From the NCBI RefSeq assembly GCF_003852425.1, contig NZ_QAJN01000004.1, forward strand, positions 124,001 through 188,000: 64,000 bases of DNA. The letters are read 5' to 3'. The translations under genes and the position numbers were made by a program. The DNA comes from Paucibacter sp. KBW04 (GTDB lineage: Bacteria > Pseudomonadota > Gammaproteobacteria > Burkholderiales > Burkholderiaceae_C). Positions 58,100 through 64,000 of this stretch are shown here, piece by piece; positions within the stretch are counted from its first letter, which is position 1; each line of letters starts with the position of its first letter. Below the pieces are notes generated by a model. That model did no database searches. It saw only the letters and a program-made list of their open reading frames with translations, and had not been told where the DNA came from.

Positions 58100-60208
58100 T
58101 CAATCAGGGATGCGCAGCGTCGATCCGCTCATGGTGATGAGGTCGCCGCTGGCGGGGTTGGCGGCAATCGCTGGCACATTGGCGGCCGTGATGGCGGGCG
58201 CCGCACCGGCCACACCACCGCGCGGCACCGTGCGCACCACCTGGCTGGGTGGCAAGGCCTTGCCGCTGCGCAGCTTGTCGTAAACAGCGTCCAGGGCCCG
58301 GTTCAGGTAGACATGCAGGGGGATGAAGCGCGAGTCATAGCCCGGCAGAAAAGGGTTGTCGATGAAGGTATCGAAATGCTGGGCATTGGTGACCTCGATA
58401 TAGCTCAGATTGCTGGCCGCACCCTCCACCTGCTTGTTGAGCGCGGTATAGGGCCGCGAGGTATGGTTGACCGGCAGCAAGGCGTCGTTGCGGCCATGCA
58501 CGATGAGGGCGGGGCGGCCGCGCAGATTGCCGTTGCGGCGGGTCTCGTCGATGCCGGCCTGCAGGGCCTTGGCCGTGGTGTCGGTGCCGGTCAGCAGCTT
58601 GCGCAGGCAGTCGGCACCGTCCGCATTGATGTCCGTAGCTCCGCTGCTGGGCGAGACCGAGAACACATTGCGCACCGGCGTGCCCACGCTCAGCTCATTG
58701 ATCAAATTGACCCCTGCCGAGGGCGGCACACCATTGCCCTTGGCAAACATATCGGCCAGGGCTGCGGGCGCGACAACGGTGGGTAGGCCTGCGGCAGTCG
58801 TGGCCGCGAACCCGTAACCGCAAAGCTTGTCCTTCACGCTGGCGCGCGCATAGGCATTGGCGTAGGTGACGGCCACGGCGGCGGGCACCTCGTAGTCGCC
58901 ATGCGAGGCATGCAGCAAATCGGACTCGGCCTCCCAGCCGCTGTCATGCAGTTTCTGCAAGGCGTCGTTGGCTTGGTCCAGGGTGCTGGCGCCGCTGATG
59001 ATCCCCTTGGCAACCAAGCTTTGGCAGCGCTTGGCGTTGAAGCTGGCATAGAAGGCCACCGCGCCTGGGGAGCCCGCCGCGTTGGTCGCCAGCGAAGCGC
59101 AGTTCTGCAGCAGATTGGCCTGGGTGATGTAGTCGTACAGCGGCTTGCCGAAGGACTTGGGTGCGCTGCTGCCGCGCTGCAGCGACACGCTCAAATTGGC
59201 CGGTAGCTCCACAGCAGGCTCGGACACCGCCAGCCCATCAATCAAACCCTTGCTGTCTTGCTCCACCGCCGCCACCGCAGCACCACCGCCGTTGGACAGG
59301 CTGGAGGCGATCACCAAGGTGTTCTCGGGCTTGATGCTGATCCATTTGCGGCCATCGCCCACATCCTGGCCAAAGCGCTCGTTCAGCACATAAAAGGCCA
59401 ATTGCACTGCCTGCAAGGTGTAGAGGCCCCAGTCCTTCTCGGGGTTGCGCTGCGAGTGCGCATGCTTGAAGGCCAGGCGATTGGGGGTAGTGGCATTGAA
59501 GCTGGACAGCTCGGCGGCGGTCAAATTGGCCTTGAAGGCCGCGCCCGTGCCCGCTGCAGCCGCGCTGCTGCGCGTGCCGTCCAGCAATGGCACGGTATCG
59601 CTGGCCAGGTCGTGGCCGGCGGCATGCGTGCCCTTGTCGGTATAGGCCACGGCGCAGCCTTTCTTCAAACCCCACTCGCCGGTGGAGATGGCGCCGTAGA
59701 TGCTGCGCGAACCCGAGGAGGTGGCGGTGATGATGCAGGGCTCGGACGGGTTGAAGTTGCTGGGCACCTGCACCATCAGCGTGACATTGCGCGTGCCCGT
59801 GCCGTCGTCGCTGAAGGCCAGGTATTCGGTGCCGGCGATCTTGCCCTCGCCCGTGCCCACCGTGCCGTCGGCCGCCACATTGGGGCCGTAAAGCGTGCCG
59901 TAGCCGCCGTTGGCCGCCACATCGACGATGGCGCGGTAGTTGTTGTAGATGGCGGCGCGGCGCAGCTCGGCGGCCGTGGGCTTGAGCGGGTCGGCGTAGG
60001 CCGGGAAGCTGGCGCTGGCCAAGCCTGTCTTGCCCAGGCCGGCGCTCAGCAAATCGTCGCTGACGCCGTCGTAACTTGTGCTCTTGAGCCCGACGACGAA
60101 ATCGGGCTTGGTGTTGATCACCCAGGGCTCTTTGACGTCCTCGCCACCGCAGGCGCTCAAGCCCATTGCGGTCGCCAGCAAACTCAGTTTCAAACTCAGG
60201 GTCTTCAT
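58100..60208 (-). CDS. D-(-)-3-hydroxybutyrate oligomer hydrolase, lipoprotein
   Basis: 702 residues. It hydrolyses short oligomers of 3-hydroxybutyrate, a step in polyhydroxybutyrate use. Lipobox LSAC (CGGEDVKEP) marks a lipoprotein. The family layout is visible: PDFVVGLKSTSYDGVSDDLL at the start, PCIITATSSGSRSIYGAIST, the nucleophile Ser in the SSLSNGGG motif (about residue 301), and a late ALIVHGRNDALLPVNH (Asp) and TNAQHFDTF (His). AGGAG lies about nine bases before the ATG. Thirteen bases after the permease LivM gene: the last gene of the ABC operon, so it is likely the hydrolase feeding that transporter. Confidence 0.9.
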   Translation of the reverse strand: MKTLSLKLSLLATAMGLSACGGEDVKEPWVINTKPDFVVGLKSTSYDGVSDDLLSAGLGKTGLASASFPAYADPLKPTAAELRRAAIYNNYRAIVDVAANGGYGTLYGPNVAADGTVGTGEGKIAGTEYLAFSDDGTGTRNVTLMVQVPSNFNPSEPCIITATSSGSRSIYGAISTGEWGLKKGCAVAYTDKGTHAAGHDLASDTVPLLDGTRSSAAAAGTGAAFKANLTAAELSSFNATTPNRLAFKHAHSQRNPEKDWGLYTLQAVQLAFYVLNERFGQDVGDGRKWISIKPENTLVIASSLSNGGGAAVAAVEQDSKGLIDGLAVSEPAVELPANLSVSLQRGSSAPKSFGKPLYDYITQANLLQNCASLATNAAGSPGAVAFYASFNAKRCQSLVAKGIISGASTLDQANDALQKLHDSGWEAESDLLHASHGDYEVPAAVAVTYANAYARASVKDKLCGYGFAATTAAGLPTVVAPAALADMFAKGNGVPPSAGVNLINELSVGTPVRNVFSVSPSSGATDINADGADCLRKLLTGTDTTAKALQAGIDETRRNGNLRGRPALIVHGRNDALLPVNHTSRPYTALNKQVEGAASNLSYIEVTNAQHFDTFIDNPFLPGYDSRFIPLHVYLNRALDAVYDKLRSGKALPPSQVVRTVPRGGVAGAAPAITAANVPAIAANPASGDLITMSGSTLRIPD

Positions 60209-60220
60209 GCTTCAGAACTC

Positions 60221-61306
60221 CTAGTCGTGATGCTTTGAGGGAGATGTGGTCAAGCCCGCGCGCAAGCGCCCGACAATGCCACTGGGGAAGTGATAGACGG
60301 CCAAGACAAAGAGCACGCCCAGCCATAGCAGCCAGCGCTCCGGGGCAATCAGTTGGGACAGCACAGGCACGCCTTCCAGCGCGGCCGCGCCCACTTTCAT
60401 CAGGTCTTGCAGATAGCTTTGCGCCAAGACAAAAAGCACGCTGCCGACCACGGCGCCATAAATCGTGCCCATGCCGCCGATGACCAGGATGAGCAGCAGG
60501 TCCAGCATGATCTCGAAGGACAGGGACGTGTCCGGCCCGTTGTAGCGCAGCCAAAGCGCCAGCATGGCGCCCGCCAAGGTGGCGAACAGGGCGGCCAGCA
60601 CATTGGAGAGGCTGCGATAAACCACACAGCGATAGCCAATCGCCTCGGCGCGGAAGTCGTTCTCTCGTATGGCTTGCAGCACGCGGCCAAAGGGCGAGTT
60701 GACGATGCGCAGCATCAGCAAGACCAGGGCCACGGTAGCGGCGAACAGCAGGTAGTAGCTGAGGAATCGGCCATCAATCATGGCACCCAGAAAAGGCTCT
60801 TCCAGATACTCGGTGCTGGGCTGCAAGGCCACGGGCACTTTGAAGCTCAGGCCGTCCTCACCGCCGGTGAACTCGGAGAGCTGCGAAGCCAGGGTCAGAA
60901 AGGCCGAGGCCACGGCCAAGGTGATCATGGCGTAGAAGATGGCCTTGACCCGCAGGCTGAAGAGGCCAATGGCCAGGGACAAGAGCAGCGAGACAAGCAG
61001 CGCCGCCCCCAGGCCGACGCCCACCGCCGCCCAGCCCGGCTCCATGCGCGAGCTGGCAATCGCGATGCCATAGGCCCCGATGCCAAAAAACATGGTGTGG
61101 GCAAAGCTGACGATGCCGGTATAGCCCAGGAGCAGGTCGTAGCTGGCCACCAGCACGATGAAGATCAGGATCTTGGCGGCCACATTCAGCGCCCGGGTGC
61201 TGGGGAAGATGAAGGGCGTGAGCGCCAGGCCCAGGACGATGAGGATGAGCAGGCCCGCCAGCCAGCGACTGCGCGGCAGATCATGAGAAAGCAGTGACTT
61301 GAGCAT
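60221..61306 (-). CDS. Branched-chain amino acid-type ABC permease (LivM)
   Basis: 361-residue inner-membrane permease of the HAAT importer class, with about ten hydrophobic segments, an N-terminal LPRSRWLAGLLILIVLGLAL and the conserved RAIRENDFRAEAIGY loop (here LQAIRENDFRAEAIGYRC) that contacts the ATPases. It pairs with LivH. HAAT importers handle branched-chain amino acids, urea, amides and aromatic or hydroxy acids, so the ligand is open. 12 bases separate it from livH and 12 from the hydrolase gene. Confidence 0.92.
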   Translation of the reverse strand: MLKSLLSHDLPRSRWLAGLLILIVLGLALTPFIFPSTRALNVAAKILIFIVLVASYDLLLGYTGIVSFAHTMFFGIGAYGIAIASSRMEPGWAAVGVGLGAALLVSLLLSLAIGLFSLRVKAIFYAMITLAVASAFLTLASQLSEFTGGEDGLSFKVPVALQPSTEYLEEPFLGAMIDGRFLSYYLLFAATVALVLLMLRIVNSPFGRVLQAIRENDFRAEAIGYRCVVYRSLSNVLAALFATLAGAMLALWLRYNGPDTSLSFEIMLDLLLILVIGGMGTIYGAVVGSVLFVLAQSYLQDLMKVGAAALEGVPVLSQLIAPERWLLWLGVLFVLAVYHFPSGIVGRLRAGLTTSPSKHHD

Positions 61307-61318
61307 GATGGGCGGGCT

Positions 61319-62338
61319 TCAGCGATTGGTCACGGGATACAGGCCTTGCGGCCGCCACAACAAGATGGCCACCATCAGGGCGATATTGCTGAACAGCGCC
61401 AGCTTAGGCGCCAGAAAGCCGCAGTAGTTCGCCAGCAGGCCCACGGCCAGGGCGCCGACAAAGCAACCCAAGGTCGAACCCAGGCCGCCGATGATGATGA
61501 CGATGAAGATCAAGGTGTTGACCTGGGCGCCTATCTGCGGCGTGACGCTTTGCTGATACATGCCCCACATCACCCCGCCCAGCCCGGCCAGGGCCGAGCC
61601 GCCGACGAAGACGCCGATGAAGAGCCGGCGTATGCGGTAGCCCAGGCTTTCCACCATCTCGCGGTCTTGCACCCCGGCGCGGATCAGCAGGCCCAGCTTG
61701 GTGCGATTCAAAAGCCAGAGCAGCAGAATGAAGACCAGCAGTCCGGCCAGGCAGGCCAGGATGCGGAACTTCTCCACCGCCACGTCCCCGAACAGCAGCG
61801 AGCCGCGCAAAGCCTCGGGCAGAGGCAGCGGGATCATCTGCGCGCCCCAGATCAGCTTGATCAACTCCTCGCCGATGATCATGCCGCCCATGGTGATGAG
61901 GATCTGCTTCAAATGCATGCCGTAGACCGGCCGCACGAGCACGCGCTCAAACACCAAGCCCACGGCCGCCGCCACAGCCATGCCGACGACGCAGGCCAGG
62001 GCCACGGCGATCAAATTGCTGATCAAGCTGGGGCTGGCGGTGAAGCCGCTCATCGCGCCCAAGACCGTGGTGGCCATGAAGGCGCCCAGGGCGATGAAAA
62101 CGCCGTGGCCGAAGTTCAAGACATCCATCAGGCCGAAGACCAGGGTCAGGCCGGAGGCGATGATGAAGATGATCAGCCCCATGGCCAGGCCTGCCACGGT
62201 CAGCGTGGCCCAGGTGCTGGGGCTGCCTATCAGAGGCAAGGCCAGCAAGGCCAGAGCAGCGATCAAGAGCAGGGGAACAAAGTCGAAGCGGGCCTTGGGG
62301 ATGGCATCGACTTTGGAAGTTACTGAATTTTTGGTCAT
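61319..62338 (-). CDS. Branched-chain amino acid-type ABC permease (LivH)
   Basis: 339-residue partner permease with about eight hydrophobic segments. Signatures: GLTLVFGLMDVLNFGHGVFIALGAF near residue 65 (quoted in parts: GLMDVLNFGHGVF) and GVQDREMVESLGYRIRRLFI, the HAAT-class ATPase-contact loop. The ATG at 62338 overlaps the LivF stop (TGATG); a GTG one codon earlier is possible. Part of the packed ABC operon. Confidence 0.92.
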   Translation of the reverse strand: MTKNSVTSKVDAIPKARFDFVPLLLIAALALLALPLIGSPSTWATLTVAGLAMGLIIFIIASGLTLVFGLMDVLNFGHGVFIALGAFMATTVLGAMSGFTASPSLISNLIAVALACVVGMAVAAAVGLVFERVLVRPVYGMHLKQILITMGGMIIGEELIKLIWGAQMIPLPLPEALRGSLLFGDVAVEKFRILACLAGLLVFILLLWLLNRTKLGLLIRAGVQDREMVESLGYRIRRLFIGVFVGGSALAGLGGVMWGMYQQSVTPQIGAQVNTLIFIVIIIGGLGSTLGCFVGALAVGLLANYCGFLAPKLALFSNIALMVAILLWRPQGLYPVTNR

Positions 62339-63078
62339 CACTGATGCGCTCCCAAGCTCAAACCCAGCAAGCGCTGCTGCAAGCCTTCATCCGCCGCCAA
62401 GTCGGCCATGGCCCCGGCGTGGACGACGCGGCCGTCATCCATCACCGCCGCCCGGTCGCCCAAGGCCTTGGCCACCACAAAGTTCTGCTCCACCAGCAGG
62501 ATGGTGGTCTGGGTGGACTTCAGCTCTTTCAAGGCTTCCACCATATTGCGCACCATGGCGGGGGCCAGGCCCTTGCTGGGCTCATCGATCAGCAGCAGGC
62601 GGCGCGGCTCGATCATGGCGCGGGCGATGGCTAGCATCTGTTTTTGCCCGCCGCTGAGCTTGCCGGCCGGGTAGAGCCAGAATTTCTTCAAGGCCGGGAA
62701 CAGGCCGAATAGCCACTCCAGGCGTTGCGTATCCAGGTCCTTGAGCGAACGCGCGCGGCGAGCGGCCAGCAAGAGGTTCTCGGCCACGCTGAGGTCGCTG
62801 AAGATGCCCATGCTCTCAGGCACATAGGCCACATCTTGCTGGGCGATTTCCGGCGTGCCCAGAGCGGTGCAGCCCGGCCCGGCGATCTGCTGATTGCTTA
62901 GCAAGACCTGACCCTGGCTGGCTTTCCAAAGCCCCATGATGGTCCGCAAGGTGGTCGTCTTGCCCGCACCGTTGCGGCCCAAGAGCATGGTCAGTTGGCC
63001 GGCCGGCACCTCCAGATCCACGCCATGCAGGATGTGATACGCCCCGATATGGGTATGAACGCCGCGCAAGCTCAGCAT
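62338..63078 (-). CDS. Branched-chain amino acid-type ABC ATPase (LivF)
   Basis: 246-residue ATPase: Walker A GRNGAGKTT, signature LSGGQKQM, Walker B LLLIDEPSKGLAP, switch His replaced by Gln in LLVEQN as usual for LivF. It starts inside the LivG gene (seven-base overlap) and overlaps LivH by one base, so all are translationally coupled. Confidence 0.94.
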   Translation of the reverse strand: MLSLRGVHTHIGAYHILHGVDLEVPAGQLTMLLGRNGAGKTTTLRTIMGLWKASQGQVLLSNQQIAGPGCTALGTPEIAQQDVAYVPESMGIFSDLSVAENLLLAARRARSLKDLDTQRLEWLFGLFPALKKFWLYPAGKLSGGQKQMLAIARAMIEPRRLLLIDEPSKGLAPAMVRNMVEALKELKSTQTTILLVEQNFVVAKALGDRAAVMDDGRVVHAGAMADLAADEGLQQRLLGLSLGAHQ

Positions 63079-63839
63079 GGCTGCGGCTCCGTCGCTTGGA
63101 CATCCAGGCCCAGATAGGCTTGCTGCACCACAGGCGAGGCGATCACGGCGGCGGGTTCGCCGTCGGCCACCAGCTGGCCCATGTGCAGCACGATGATGCG
63201 GTCGGCCAGTTCGCGCACGATGTCCATCTTGTGTTCGACCAGCAAGATCAGGTGTTGGCGGCTGGCTTTGAGTTCACGGATCAGGTCGAGAATCACCGGC
63301 ACCTCGTCCACGCTCATACCGGCCGTGGGTTCGTCAAACATATAGACCAGGGGTTGCAGCGCCATCAGCATGGCCACCTCTAACTTGCGCTGATCGCCGT
63401 GCGGCAGGCTAGCGGCGGGGTGGTGGGCACGGGCTTGCAGGTGGACGCGCTCGACGATGTGCATGGCTTCGTCCGTTAACTCGCGGTGCTGCAACCAGAC
63501 CGACAGCAGGCGCAGGCCTTTGCCGGCGCGGGCTTGGACGGCAAGGCGGATGTTCTCGAGCACGGACAGATTGGGGAAGAGCTGCGTCAGCTGGAAGGCG
63601 CGGCCGAGGCCGGCGCGGGTGCGCAGAGGAGCTGGCAGAGGGGTCAGGTCTTGACCATTCAGCAAAACTTGGCCGGCGGTGGCGCGGAGTTGGCCGGAGA
63701 TGAGATTGAAGTAGGTGGTCTTGCCTGCGCCGTTGGGGCCGACGATGGCGGTGAGGGTGCCGGGTTCGAACCGACACGAGACGTTGTCGACCGCTGTGTG
63801 GCCGCCGAATTTAATCGTTAGATCTTTGGTTTCCAGCAT
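63072..63839 (-). CDS. Branched-chain amino acid-type ABC ATPase (LivG)
   Basis: 255-residue ATPase, first gene of the visible operon: Walker A GPNGAGKTT, signature-type LPHGDQRKLEVA, Walker B YMFDEPTAGMS, and switch His in LLVEHKMDI. The LivG-type insert (about residues 85-125) is present but short. The ligand-binding protein is not in the window; it may lie upstream of position 64000 or elsewhere. Confidence 0.94.
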   Translation of the reverse strand: MLETKDLTIKFGGHTAVDNVSCRFEPGTLTAIVGPNGAGKTTYFNLISGQLRATAGQVLLNGQDLTPLPAPLRTRAGLGRAFQLTQLFPNLSVLENIRLAVQARAGKGLRLLSVWLQHRELTDEAMHIVERVHLQARAHHPAASLPHGDQRKLEVAMLMALQPLVYMFDEPTAGMSVDEVPVILDLIRELKASRQHLILLVEHKMDIVRELADRIIVLHMGQLVADGEPAAVIASPVVQQAYLGLDVQATEPQPC

Positions 63840-64000
63840 GAGCGTGTTGGCAAGTATTTCTTTAGAAGTGAGCGCCGGATGCTCGGCTACTGCGCGACTC
63901 CAGGCCGTCGTTGCGGGTCCCCCCGTGAATCCTCACGTAGCGCTGCTACGCTCCGGTTCCCGGGTCCTCCCGCGCCTAGTCCTGAAGCCGCTCGCTACGC
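63840..64000. other. Upstream region of livG, palindrome near the edge
   Basis: 161 bases with no visible gene. CGTAGC-GCT-GCTACG at 63936-63950 is a perfect 6-bp inverted repeat, followed by GC-rich palindromic bits. It may be a promoter/operator or part of an extragenic repeat cut by the window. Confidence 0.4.

Overview
The window looks like a chromosomal stretch of a GC-rich betaproteobacterium of the order Burkholderiales. A member of the Roseateles/Rubrivivax/Leptothrix side is my best guess, inferred from gene content and not from a marker gene. The supporting features are engB–cytochrome c4–resB–ccsB in that order, a FolB domain followed by ttcA and then glmU, DUF1631 and DUF4136 proteins, a PEP-CTERM protein, a double-length UvrA, and a secreted protein family typical of this group. 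I see no rRNA, tRNA, CRISPR array or complete insertion sequence.

Region 1 (1–14979) is a beta-glucan or beta-glucoside utilisation locus. A leftward gene set encodes a TonB-dependent receptor, GH1 beta-glucosidase, an ABC sugar importer (binding protein, two permeases, ATPase), a flavin-dependent tryptophan-halogenase-like protein and a GH30 glycosidase cut by the window edge. A rightward GH3 glycosidase and a LacI-type regulator are divergent from it. A 14-bp LacI-type palindrome lies in the divergent control region. The likely flow is outer-membrane import, periplasmic trimming, ABC import and cytoplasmic hydrolysis.

Region 2 (14976–25535) holds a membrane diguanylate cyclase, an MHS-family transporter, groES-groEL with a CIRCE element and a promoter that fits both sigma-70 and sigma-32, a PEP-CTERM protein, a DUF1631 protein and a patatin/beta-barrel protein.

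Region 3 (25546–34511) is envelope redox biology: engB, cytochrome c4, System II cytochrome c assembly (resB, ccsB), the MsrPQ methionine sulfoxide repair pair and a convergent S9 peptidase whose 3' end overlaps msrQ.

Region 4 (34640–46248) starts with an unusual fusion of a pyridine-nucleotide/FAD oxidoreductase to dihydroneopterin aldolase. Then come ttcA, a DUF4136 lipoprotein, glmU, a Y1 (REP-associated) transposase relative that has lost its HUH histidines, a thioredoxin-like protein, DUF808, UPF0149 and an M48 lipoprotein protease. It closes with a small lower-GC islet of two unknown membrane proteins. Palindromic repeats are scattered through this region.

Region 5 (46310–58099) has a large S9 peptidase with a charged helical insertion, a 169-bp MITE-like inverted-repeat element, two small proteins, a tandem-duplicated UvrA of 1886 residues, a stand-alone receiver protein and an alpha/beta hydrolase.

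Region 6 (58100–63839) is a tightly packed leftward operon: LivG, LivF, LivH and LivM-type ABC components followed by a lipoprotein 3-hydroxybutyrate-oligomer hydrolase. This suggests uptake linked to extracellular or periplasmic polyhydroxybutyrate breakdown.

All calls come from reading the sequence and recalling families; no database search was run. Start codons were moved inward from the longest frame where a ribosome binding site, signal peptide or conserved N-terminus argued for it.
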